This document shows, piece after piece, positions 44,148-52,477 of a stretch of 64,000 nucleotides of DNA. Location: NCBI RefSeq assembly GCF_947500795.1, contig NZ_CANMTE010000002.1, forward strand, positions 186,001-250,000, read 5' to 3'. The stretch is from an uncultured Gelidibacter sp. (GTDB lineage: Bacteria > Bacteroidota > Bacteroidia > Flavobacteriales > Flavobacteriaceae). Under the pieces are notes generated by a model. It was not told the origin of the DNA and searched no databases. It saw nothing but the letters and a program-made list of their open reading frames with translations. How positions within the stretch are numbered: the first letter of the stretch is position 1; the number at the start of each line of letters is the position of its first letter. The translations under genes were made by a program, and so were the position numbers.

Positions 44148-44162
44148 ATAACTGGCTTTTTT
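44133..44162. terminator. Terminator built over the holB stop codon
   Basis: A 13-bp stem AAAAAAGCCAGTT / AACTGGCTTTTTT with an AAAT loop is followed by Ts on both strands. The left arm encodes the last holB codons, and the TAA spans the arm and loop. Confidence 0.88.
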
Positions 44163-44225
44163 TATTCTTATAGAACGCTAAATGTAACTTGCATTCAGAA
44201 TTTCATCACTTCATTAACGTTGTCC

Positions 44226-44741
44226 TTAGTTCTTTTTAACTTCAGCATTAAGAGCTTCAAGAATCTCTTTAGTTAAGTCATTACTTTCTTTACCATACAT
44301 CACACTACCAGCTTCATTGCTACCTAAAATATAAGAGTAACCGTTCTTTTCGCCGTAATTCTTAACAAAGCTTCTTACATCTTTAATAAGGGTGTCAATT
44401 TGAGCTTGACTTTTAGATTGGATTTGTTGCTCTTCCATTTGAAATTGCTGTTGGAAACGTTGGTATTGTTGTGCCAAAGCTTGGTATTTCTCCTGAGAAC
44501 TTTTTTGAACCATTTTAGGATCGGCTGCTTGCATCTCTGCTGCTTGCGCTTGAAAAGATTGACCTATACTATCAACTTTTTTATTGAATGCATCTATTTC
44601 AACTTGAAACTTAGCTTCAATATCTTTCTTCTTTTGATAATCGTTAATCAATTTGCTGTTATCAACAAACCCAATTTTTGTTTGCTCTTGACATGATGAC
44701 AACATCACTAAAGTTAATAGAGCGATAAAACCTTTTTTCAT
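44226..44741 (-). CDS. OmpH/Skp-like chaperone lipoprotein
   Basis: The 171-residue product has a lipoprotein signal MKKGFIALLTLVMLSSCQEQ and a long coiled coil rich in Gln, Lys and Ala (residues 40-120), ending with a compact ITL-like segment YILGSNEAGSVMYGKESNDLT that matches the OmpH tail. Skp holds unfolded outer membrane proteins in the periplasm; a lipidated form would stay membrane-bound. Start at 44741 is chosen over 44783, which overlaps a promoter-like TACATTTG. Confidence 0.88.
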   Translation of the reverse strand: MKKGFIALLTLVMLSSCQEQTKIGFVDNSKLINDYQKKKDIEAKFQVEIDAFNKKVDSIGQSFQAQAAEMQAADPKMVQKSSQEKYQALAQQYQRFQQQFQMEEQQIQSKSQAQIDTLIKDVRSFVKNYGEKNGYSYILGSNEAGSVMYGKESNDLTKEILEALNAEVKKN

Positions 44742-44765
44742 TTTTATGTTTATTAGAATTTTGTG

Positions 44766-44773
44766 CAAATGTA
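44766..44773 (-). promoter_or_regulatory. Putative -7 element for the OmpH-like gene
   Basis: Minus-strand TACATTTG lies 24 bp upstream of the ATG at 44741. The -33 element is not obvious. Confidence 0.45.
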
Positions 44774-44957
44774 GCAAAGTCAATGAGAAAATAATAAAAA
44801 TATGTGATATAGGTTTATTTAATGAGAACCGGATTACCTATTAATTATATCAATCAAAAACGGATTTATAGGAAAGAATTTAAGGCTGTTTTAAAAATTC
44901 TCAATATAAATTCCTTTATAAGCGATTGAAACGCTCTAAAAACGCCTTAAATTACGT

Positions 44958-45935
44958 TTAAGCCTTCTTTATGACGTAAATTAACGAGGAATACTCTCCA
45001 GAAGCACTTGCCTTCATATTTGAGCGCCATCCATTCCAAAAACCTTTAAAATAATTCATACGGCCCGATTTATATTTTTCAGAAAGCAAGCTGACGTAAA
45101 ACGCATCAAACTTCATTGGTAGAATTTCAACAACTTTCAAATCTACGGTTGTTGCCAATTTTGAAATCGCCTCCTGACTAAAATGCCAAAGATGTCTTGG
45201 CACATCATAAGCTGCCCAATACGCTTTATACATTTGCGCATCGTAACTTTTATAATTAGGAACAGCAATGATTAATGTGCCGTCAGCTTTAAGAAGATTT
45301 TTAAACGTCGACAAATGCTCATCAAGATTTGGCAAATGTTCCAATACATGCCAGAGTGTAATCACATCAAAACTGTCGGGTTCAAAATTGAAAAGTTTTT
45401 CCGTATTATAAACCGAGTTTTGCGTTTTTGAATTTGCTATGGCGCGCGCTTGATCATTTGGTTCAATCCCTGAAATTTTCCAACCGGCTTTGGCAGCTAC
45501 TTGTAAAAAATCGCCGGTACCACATCCTACATCGAGTAGCGATTTTGAATCTGTAACGACACTTTCAATGAGCTTTAATTTTCTTTTTAAAGCGATTCCT
45601 TTCACAAAGTGATAGGCCTTTTCAAATACATTTCGTTTGGCGTCCGTATGGGAAATATAATCTTCGCTTTTATAATATTCAGGTAATCGGTCTTCAGACG
45701 GTCTTGGAAAAGTTTCGAGCATTCCCAATTCTTCATTCAACAGCAATTCAAAATCCTCTCCAGAAACTGAATGATCTTTTACTTTTATATAGACTTTTTT
45801 CTGATTTGAATTGGACACGTTTATGTATTTAGGAGCTGAATGAGGAAGCGAATTTAAGAAATAGAATAGATTTTTAATAGCAGTTGATGAATACTTATTC
45901 AGAGAATACATTAAACACCTTCTCCCCTCTATCAT
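44958..45935 (-). CDS. Class I SAM-dependent methyltransferase
   Basis: The 325-residue protein has a methyltransferase domain around residues 100-250: SAM-binding LLDVGCGTGDFLQVA, acidic ISGIEPNDQAR and DVITLWHVLEHLPN. The region WAAYDVPRHLWHFSQEA is typical of the group acting on polysaccharide or lipid-linked substrates. Relatives usually start close to VKDHSVSGEDFELL; here about 50 extra residues precede it, so the true start may be internal. Substrate unknown. Confidence 0.85.
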   Translation of the reverse strand: MIEGRRCLMYSLNKYSSTAIKNLFYFLNSLPHSAPKYINVSNSNQKKVYIKVKDHSVSGEDFELLLNEELGMLETFPRPSEDRLPEYYKSEDYISHTDAKRNVFEKAYHFVKGIALKRKLKLIESVVTDSKSLLDVGCGTGDFLQVAAKAGWKISGIEPNDQARAIANSKTQNSVYNTEKLFNFEPDSFDVITLWHVLEHLPNLDEHLSTFKNLLKADGTLIIAVPNYKSYDAQMYKAYWAAYDVPRHLWHFSQEAISKLATTVDLKVVEILPMKFDAFYVSLLSEKYKSGRMNYFKGFWNGWRSNMKASASGEYSSLIYVIKKA

Positions 45936-46155
45936 CTCAAACTGTTTTTCAATTGGATATTTTAATATGAAGGATCACTAATATAAAATCAGAATGCATT
46001 AAAAACCACTTAAAATTTTCAAAGTGATTCAACACAATATACAATTCAAGCCGTTATTTTGACGAACTGCACTCTTCAATGTAATTCTAAATCGTATTAA
46101 AAAAAGTGAGATTTGCACATTCAATTTTATCAAAATCATCGCGCCTAAAAAACAA

Positions 46156-46195
46156 ATCACCTTACGTATTAGGATTCCCTAAACCGTAAGGTGAT
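46156..46195 (-). terminator. Terminator downstream of mnmG
   Basis: An 11-bp stem ATCACCTTACG / CGTAAGGTGAT with an inner TTAGG/CCTAA pair is followed on the minus strand by TTTGTTTTTT. It lies about 150 bp beyond the mnmG stop. Apart from this and the parS site, the 411-bp gap (45936-46346) shows nothing recognisable. Confidence 0.65.
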
Positions 46196-46311
46196 GTTAT
46201 TTTTATATTGAAATCATACGATAAGAACTTCGAATTTTAACTTCCGTCCTTACGCATTTCAGAACAACAAAATGTATTACAGAACAGAATAATTCCGCAT
46301 TAAAAATCGTA

Positions 46312-46327
46312 CGTTCCACGTGGAACA
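46312..46327. promoter_or_regulatory. parS: parS-like ParB-binding site 1 (15 of 16 bases)
   Basis: CGTTCCACGTGGAACA contains the perfect palindrome GTTCCACGTGGAAC, which equals the chromosomal parS of pseudomonads (TGTTCCACGTGGAAC) apart from the first base. It lies 20 bp beyond the mnmG stop. Confidence 0.8.
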
Positions 46328-46346
46328 TCTGAATTCTATTTCTAAT

Positions 46347-48218
46347 TTATCTGCCCATATAAACTAAAAGCACCGAAACATCACTTGGCGAGACACCGCT
46401 AATACGAGATGCCTGCGAGATAGATCGCGGCTGTATTTTTTCTAATTTCTGACGTGCTTCAATACTCATAGATTTCAATTGAGAATAATCAAAATCGGCT
46501 GGAATTTTAAGATCTTCTAAACGATTTAATTTATCTGCATTATTCTTTTCCTTGTCAATATATCCAGAATATTTCACCTGAATTTCCGTCTGTTCTATAA
46601 TTTCCTTATCGAGATCATGTTCTTGAATGTACGATTCAACACTATCGATTTTACGAATATCATCCATTGAGATGTTCGGTCTTGCAAACACTTTAAACAA
46701 CTTCCCCGATTGATTTACCAAAGCCGAATCATTTGCTTCCAGAATCGGATTTATAGATACAGCAGATACGCTAGTGTTCTTAAAAAACTCAACAAAAGAT
46801 TCCGCTTTAGAATGCTTTTCTTCCATTCGTTTTAGTCGCTTTTCACCAACTAATCCAAGTTCATAACCTTTTGGCGTCAATCTTAAATCTGCATTATCTT
46901 GACGCAATAAGGTTCTATATTCAGCTCGTGATGTAAACATTCGGTACGGCTCTTCTGTACCTTTCGTAATCAAATCGTCAACCAATACACCAATATACGC
47001 TTCATTACGCTTTAAGATAAATTCATCTCTCTCCTGCACTTGAAGCGCTGCATTTATACCAGCCATCAAACCTTGAGAAGCCGCTTCTTCGTACCCCGTA
47101 GTTCCGTTAATCTGACCTGCAAAAAACAGACCTTTTACCAACTTCGTTTCTAAAGTATGCTTCAATTGTGTTGGCGGGAAATAATCATATTCTATAGCAT
47201 AACCAGGTCTGAAAAACTTCACTTTTTCAAAACCAACTACTGAGCGCAATGCTTTAAATTGAACATCTTCTGGAAGTGATGTAGAGAATCCATTCACATA
47301 TACTTCCACAGTATTCCAACCTTCAGGTTCTACAAATAATTGATGACGATCCTTTGTAGCAAAACGATTAATCTTATCCTCAATAGATGGGCAATATCTT
47401 GGTCCGGTACTTTGAATACGTCCATTAAACATAGGCGAACGATCAAAACCTTCGCGCAATAAATCATGCACTAACGGACTTGTATAACTCATATGACAAT
47501 CGCGTTGGTGTGTCAATGGTTTGGTTACATCAGAAAAGGAGAATTTCTCCGGCACAGCATCTCCAGGTTGCACCTCCATTCTAGAATAATCTAAAGAACG
47601 TCCATCAACTCTTGGAGGCGTTCCGGTTTTCATTCTACCAGATTCAAAACCTAATTGCACCAATTGTTCGGTTATTCCCGTAGCCGCTCTTTCACCTGCT
47701 CTACCACCACCAAAACTCTTATCACCAATATGGATTAATCCGTTCAAAAACGTACCATTTGTAAGTACAACAGATTTCGCTTTGATCTCTAATCCTAAAG
47801 AGGTTTTTACACCAACAACCTGATCGTTTTTAACAATCAAACCCGAAACCATATCCTGATAAAAATCAAGATTAGGCGTTCGCTCCAACATCAATCTCCA
47901 GTCTTCAGCAAAACGCATACGGTCACTTTGCACCCGCGGACTCCACATAGCAGGGCCTTTGGATTTATTAAGCATTTTAAACTGAATAGCCGACGTATCA
48001 CTCACAATTCCACTATAACCACCAAGCGCATCAATTTCGCGCACAATTTGCCCTTTCGCAATTCCACCCATAGCAGGATTACAGGACATTTGTGCAATAT
48101 TCTGAAGATTCATAGTGATTAAAAGCGTAGCACTTCCCATGTTGGCAGCAGCAGCAGCAGCTTCACTACCCGCATGACCTCCACCAACAACAATCACATC
48201 ATATTCGTTTTCAAACAT
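46347..48218 (-). CDS. mnmG: tRNA uridine-34 5-carboxymethylaminomethyl modification enzyme
   Basis: The 623-residue FAD enzyme, formerly GidA, acts with MnmE to build the cmnm5 group on wobble uridine of several tRNAs. Motifs are DVIVVGGGHAGSEAAAAAA (FAD), CNPAMGGIAKGQIVREIDALGG, GTFLNGLIHIG and GLFFAGQINGTTGYEEAA. Full normal length. Both flanks carry a parS-like palindrome. In many bacteria gidA lies next to the origin and parAB; parAB themselves are not visible here. Confidence 0.97.
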   Translation of the reverse strand: MFENEYDVIVVGGGHAGSEAAAAAANMGSATLLITMNLQNIAQMSCNPAMGGIAKGQIVREIDALGGYSGIVSDTSAIQFKMLNKSKGPAMWSPRVQSDRMRFAEDWRLMLERTPNLDFYQDMVSGLIVKNDQVVGVKTSLGLEIKAKSVVLTNGTFLNGLIHIGDKSFGGGRAGERAATGITEQLVQLGFESGRMKTGTPPRVDGRSLDYSRMEVQPGDAVPEKFSFSDVTKPLTHQRDCHMSYTSPLVHDLLREGFDRSPMFNGRIQSTGPRYCPSIEDKINRFATKDRHQLFVEPEGWNTVEVYVNGFSTSLPEDVQFKALRSVVGFEKVKFFRPGYAIEYDYFPPTQLKHTLETKLVKGLFFAGQINGTTGYEEAASQGLMAGINAALQVQERDEFILKRNEAYIGVLVDDLITKGTEEPYRMFTSRAEYRTLLRQDNADLRLTPKGYELGLVGEKRLKRMEEKHSKAESFVEFFKNTSVSAVSINPILEANDSALVNQSGKLFKVFARPNISMDDIRKIDSVESYIQEHDLDKEIIEQTEIQVKYSGYIDKEKNNADKLNRLEDLKIPADFDYSQLKSMSIEARQKLEKIQPRSISQASRISGVSPSDVSVLLVYMGR

Positions 48219-48242
48219 AGTTTGTAAATTTTAATTCTTAAA

Positions 48243-48258
48243 TGTTCCACGTGGAACA
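48243..48258. promoter_or_regulatory. parS: parS-like ParB-binding site 2 (perfect palindrome)
   Basis: TGTTCCACGTGGAACA is a perfect 16-bp palindrome identical to the well-known parS type. It lies 24 bp upstream of the mnmG start codon, inside the expected leader. Confidence 0.85.
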
Positions 48259-48341
48259 CTACCCGTTTTAACCTCCAAATCAACTTTAAATTTAGAAACC
48301 CAAATTGCAGCCCTTGTCAAAAAGGTCAAAATAAAAGTTTG

Positions 48342-48349
48342 CAAATATA
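48342..48349 (-). promoter_or_regulatory. Putative -7 element for mnmG
   Basis: Minus-strand TATATTTG matches TAnnTTTG and would give a leader of about 115 nt containing the parS site. No -33 element at the standard spacing. Confidence 0.35.
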
Positions 48350-48366
48350 CGTTGATTCACTGAAAC

Positions 48367-48777
48367 TTAGCCCAATTGGGAGATGTAGAAATTTTCTTTC
48401 GAGCGCATCTGAGCCTCGTCTTCTTCCGTTTTATCCTTATATCCACAGTAATGAAGTACGCCATGAATCATCACTCGGCTTAATTCATTATCAAAACTTA
48501 CACCAAATTCCTCAGCATTCTCCTTAACACGCTCGATAGAAATATACACATCGCCGTTAATTTGTTTGCCCATAGTGTAGTCAAAACTGATGATATCAGT
48601 TAACGTATCATGCTCCAAAAACTGAATGTTCAATTCCAAAAGATAGGCGTCATCGCAAAAAATATAATTGATTTCCCCCTCATTAAATCCTTCATTCTTG
48701 ATAGCACCTGCAATCCAATCAGACAATGCAAGTTCGTTTTCTAATTGAAATTCTGTTTCGTAGTTAAAGCTGATCAT
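48367..48777 (-). CDS. ybeY: Endoribonuclease YbeY
   Basis: The 136-residue RNase for 16S rRNA 3'-end maturation and ribosome quality control. The metal site reads HGVLHYCGYKD: the first two His are kept, but the third ligand of the usual HGxLHLxGYDH is Asp. I recall this as common in Bacteroidota YbeY, and Asp can serve as a zinc ligand. It overlaps the end of the DUF4175 gene by 14 bp, so it is translated from the same message. Confidence 0.93.
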   Translation of the reverse strand: MISFNYETEFQLENELALSDWIAGAIKNEGFNEGEINYIFCDDAYLLELNIQFLEHDTLTDIISFDYTMGKQINGDVYISIERVKENAEEFGVSFDNELSRVMIHGVLHYCGYKDKTEEDEAQMRSKENFYISQLG

Positions 48778-51700
48778 TCTCTTTTTTAAAATAGTCTTGA
48801 ACCTTTTTCTTGTAAAGTTGCTGCAAAGGTAATGCTTGCCTATTTAATATTTCAGTAGTATTAAAATATTCTTTAGCCGTCGGAATCTGATTATTGGTCG
48901 TATTATCAAACTGCCTCCTATTGGTATTGGACTCTCGCTTTTGCTCTTCACCCTGTAAAAACGTCGCGTTTTCAAGTTTAAGCAATTGGTGTTGCAAATT
49001 CATCATCCGTTGTAAGGTTTGATTCGTAAACCCCTTATTTATGAGATCAGATTCTATGCTTTCCATTTGCTTAAGGAGTTGCGTGCCTTGGGCATTGTTC
49101 CCTAATTCACGCAGTTTTTCTTCTAAGGCTTGACGCAATTTTTGCTGCTCTTGATAGATACGATAAAGCTCACCATTCAGACTTTCAGAAGAGCCCTCAC
49201 CAGTACCATCACCCTCTCCAATAGAGCCTTCTTTACCACCTTGACCTGATTTACCTTCGCCCTCTTTTCCATCCTTACCCTCACCTTCCTTACCACCTTC
49301 GCCATCTTTAGATTTGCCCGTATTAGCCTTTTTAAGACCTTCTTCCATCTGTTTGTTGAGTTCCTCCTGACTCATGATGATATCGGGCAATTGCATACCG
49401 CCACCGCCGCCTCCCTGACCTTGTCCTTTTCCCGACCCTTCTCCTTGTCCTGGATTCATTTCCGATTCCATATTATCAAGAATATCACTCAAAAAACTAG
49501 CAAGATCATCCGTTGCAGTAATCGTGTATTGTTGCGTTGCCACACCTTGGTATAACATGTTTTCTGACAGTTGGCCCATGGACTTATCAATATTGAAGAA
49601 CACCTCCGTGATTTTCGTATTCACGTCCTCTGACAGTTTGGGTTGTCGCAATGATAATGCAAAAAGACTGTCGTCTATATGCTCAAAATGTTCTCTTAAA
49701 CTGCTTTGCTTACGCAGGAATTTGCCATATTGATTATGGTTGATGTGAATACTTTTAAATTGTTTCATCAAGGCTTCCTGATCAAAAGAAAATAACACCA
49801 AATTATCCAAAATCTGACGTAACATAGCGGCATCTTCCTGTAACTGCTCCTTTCCTCCACCCATCATAGATTGCGCCATTTTAGCACTCATCTGTTTCAT
49901 TTTCTTTGAAGCATCTTGTTGCTTTTTTTGCGCATCTTTTTGTTTCTGTTCAGCACCCTTCTGATCATTTTTCTTCTCAGAAGCTTCTTTCTTTTCAAGT
50001 TGGTCAGAGGCTTCCTGCTGATCATTTTTGATTTCATTTTCTGTAGCAGGATCTTGCGGCACATCCATCGGTTTACGTAAAGCTTCGTTTTCTTTTTGAA
50101 GTTCCTTCAATTCTTTTTGAAAATCCTCAAATTGTTTATTGAGCTCATCCTGCTTTTCCTTGGTATTGGAATCCTTATCTTCCTTTGACAACTGCTCCTG
50201 ATCTTCCGCTAATTTTTCAAGCTCCTGTTGTAATTTTTCTGTCTTCTTTGCCACATAATAACGCTTGGTCAACTCTAACAGTTGCTGTAACCTTTTTTGT
50301 TTATTTTTATTCTGTTTTGCCAACTGATCCAACCTTTCAGTCAGCTCCTCTTTTTGGATTTTATCTTGAATTTTCTCAAGCTCCTTTAAAAGTTTTTCAT
50401 CCTTTTTAAGTTGCTCTTCATTATCTTTTAATCGTTCTTTCAAATCTTCCTTAAAAGGATCTTTTTCAGTAGTGTCCTTTTGAAAATTCTCAAGGTTTTC
50501 TTTAAGGCGCTTATTGAAATTCTGCATCATTTCCTCCTGCTGTTTCTGACGCTTCATAAAATTCTCAAGCTTCTTTTTATCGCTAAAATTGAGTTGCTCC
50601 TTTTCCTTTTGTGTTTTTGACAACTCCTCCAATTGCTTATCCTGAAGCTTTAACTTATCTAATGATTTGTCTAAATCTTTTATGGTTTCACTTTGTTCCT
50701 GCAATTGCTTGCGCTCTTCCTCGCCTTTCGTCAACTTTCGATAGGTAAACACACTACTTTTAACGGATTTGTGGTTGTGAATAGCATCATTATCAAACAC
50801 TTGGAAGTACAATTCGTAATTAACACCTTCCTCCAATTCTAAATTATTTGGAAAAGCAGTGATAAATTCAGTAAAATTTGATGTGCTGATAGGAATAGAT
50901 TCCATCTTCGTATCAGCTTCATTTTCCGAGTTATAATACATCAATTGCAGCTTACTTAAACCATAATCATCACTCGCTTGGCCATAGAAATAAAGCGTTT
51001 GCTGGTCAATAGTATCTCTTTCAACCTTTACATTAAGTTCAGGATAACCATCCTTAATCACCTGAATACTATATGCGAGATTCTCATAATCTTTAAGCGA
51101 TGCATTACTTGTAACGATAGTATAATCCAAACGTGAAAACACCCGTTTAGAGGCTTCAAAATGGCCAGCGCTTTTCTTTTCAAAACCTACAGTATCATTG
51201 GCATACATGACCACTTGATCCGTAGAACGGGTTTTGATTTTCCAAGTGATATTGGTTCCTTCAGGAATCGTAGTATTCCCAGTACTTTTCAAAACTTCAT
51301 CCGCCCTATTGGTATACGCCGGATAATCTAAAACCATTTCAAAATTGACCAAAGTAGGTACCATCACCACGTTTAACTGATACGGTTTTGAGACGACTTC
51401 ATTCGCAGATAGTGTAAATGTAACGGCATCTTTTATCTGCGGAAACACATATTCAAAAGTACCCGGAGTGGATTGTCTTAAAAAATAGGTTTCGCCAGCG
51501 TAATGAATCTGCGCGTTCTCAGGAACAATTTTTCCGGCAGTTTTCACGACCAATTTATAATCTTTATTTTCTACAGCTTGCAAATCGTCATTCACCACAA
51601 AAAATTGAAAAGGAGCCGGTGGCTCGTAAGCCGTTTTATAATTCACTACGCGTTCGTAGCTATCACTAAACCAATTGAAATGTCCAGTTAAAAATGTCAA

Positions 51701-52192
51701 TAATAAGATTGCGACAGGAATGGCAGCATATTTTAAGTAAGCGACGTTTTTTCTAAAATTAACGGCTCTTTTAAAAGGGATGGGTTGCAATTCGGCCGAT
51801 TTCTGTTCGATGCTGGCCAATAATAATTCTGATTGTTCTGTGTTTCTTTGCAGTTGCAGTACATTCAGTAATTTATCGCTCACCTCAGGAAAATGTTTTC
51901 CTATTATTTTTGAAGCTTCATCGTAGTTAATCCCTTTTTGAAGTTTGAACAGTTTTGATAATGGCCACAATATAAATCGCACAAACAGTCCTACTTCTAC
52001 CGCCACAAAAACCCAAAATAAAATGGTTCTGGCCGTTGGATTCAACCACAAAACATATTCAATAAACAAGGTTATCAAAAAATAGAGCAACCCAATAGCG
52101 AAAAACAGAATACTGCCTTTTAGCAATTCATTGGTATAATACCGCCTGATAAATTGCTCAAGTTTATTCTGTATGTTCTTGAAATTGTTCAT
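48764..52192 (-). CDS. DUF4175 family large membrane protein
   Basis: The 1142-residue protein has two or three N-terminal membrane helices (LKGSILFFAIGLLYFLITLFIEYVL; TILFWVFVAVEVGLFV; a further one near residue 155), a periplasmic region with beta-rich domains (residues 180-480), then a very long Lys/Glu/Gln coiled coil (about 490-760), a Gly-rich low-complexity segment around residues 910-1000, and a helical tail. Domain order fits DUF4175 proteins of Bacteroidota; function unknown. It shares an operon with ybeY. Confidence 0.85.
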   Translation of the reverse strand: MNNFKNIQNKLEQFIRRYYTNELLKGSILFFAIGLLYFLITLFIEYVLWLNPTARTILFWVFVAVEVGLFVRFILWPLSKLFKLQKGINYDEASKIIGKHFPEVSDKLLNVLQLQRNTEQSELLLASIEQKSAELQPIPFKRAVNFRKNVAYLKYAAIPVAILLLTFLTGHFNWFSDSYERVVNYKTAYEPPAPFQFFVVNDDLQAVENKDYKLVVKTAGKIVPENAQIHYAGETYFLRQSTPGTFEYVFPQIKDAVTFTLSANEVVSKPYQLNVVMVPTLVNFEMVLDYPAYTNRADEVLKSTGNTTIPEGTNITWKIKTRSTDQVVMYANDTVGFEKKSAGHFEASKRVFSRLDYTIVTSNASLKDYENLAYSIQVIKDGYPELNVKVERDTIDQQTLYFYGQASDDYGLSKLQLMYYNSENEADTKMESIPISTSNFTEFITAFPNNLELEEGVNYELYFQVFDNDAIHNHKSVKSSVFTYRKLTKGEEERKQLQEQSETIKDLDKSLDKLKLQDKQLEELSKTQKEKEQLNFSDKKKLENFMKRQKQQEEMMQNFNKRLKENLENFQKDTTEKDPFKEDLKERLKDNEEQLKKDEKLLKELEKIQDKIQKEELTERLDQLAKQNKNKQKRLQQLLELTKRYYVAKKTEKLQQELEKLAEDQEQLSKEDKDSNTKEKQDELNKQFEDFQKELKELQKENEALRKPMDVPQDPATENEIKNDQQEASDQLEKKEASEKKNDQKGAEQKQKDAQKKQQDASKKMKQMSAKMAQSMMGGGKEQLQEDAAMLRQILDNLVLFSFDQEALMKQFKSIHINHNQYGKFLRKQSSLREHFEHIDDSLFALSLRQPKLSEDVNTKITEVFFNIDKSMGQLSENMLYQGVATQQYTITATDDLASFLSDILDNMESEMNPGQGEGSGKGQGQGGGGGGMQLPDIIMSQEELNKQMEEGLKKANTGKSKDGEGGKEGEGKDGKEGEGKSGQGGKEGSIGEGDGTGEGSSESLNGELYRIYQEQQKLRQALEEKLRELGNNAQGTQLLKQMESIESDLINKGFTNQTLQRMMNLQHQLLKLENATFLQGEEQKRESNTNRRQFDNTTNNQIPTAKEYFNTTEILNRQALPLQQLYKKKVQDYFKKENDQL

Positions 52193-52450
52193 AAATGGTT
52201 TAGAAGCACTGACTATATAACCTACTAAATTACAATTTTATTTTAAGCTAAAATTCCCCTTGAGAGATAAGCTGCTGTTAATTAAATTCAGGTTTGGAAT
52301 GTTTTGTACTAAAAGAGACGTTTTACAAATCGAAATTTTAAATTTATTCACATGCCTATGTTAGCTTTCATCAATTGAGACCAATTTTAGGATTATACAC
52401 TTTTGGACTCTAAACCTGCCTCGAATCTTCCGGATTGCATTTGAAAAATC

Positions 52451-52458
52451 TATCTTTG
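52451..52458 (+). promoter_or_regulatory. Putative -7 element for gltX
   Basis: TATCTTTG fits TAnnTTTG and ends 19 bp before the gltX ATG. The rest of the 285-bp gap to DUF4175 shows no other structure. Confidence 0.5.
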
Positions 52459-52477
52459 TATTCTTAAATTAAACAAA

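Noticed and set aside
46156-48366. A replication origin at the parS sites
   Set aside because: No cluster of DnaA boxes (TTATNCACA), no AT-rich unwinding region with repeats and no dnaA gene were seen; only proximity to an origin is proposed.
49180-49440. Gly/Lys/Glu-rich part of the DUF4175 gene as a DNA repeat element
   Set aside because: It is low-complexity coding sequence that stays in frame; it has no exact tandem unit.
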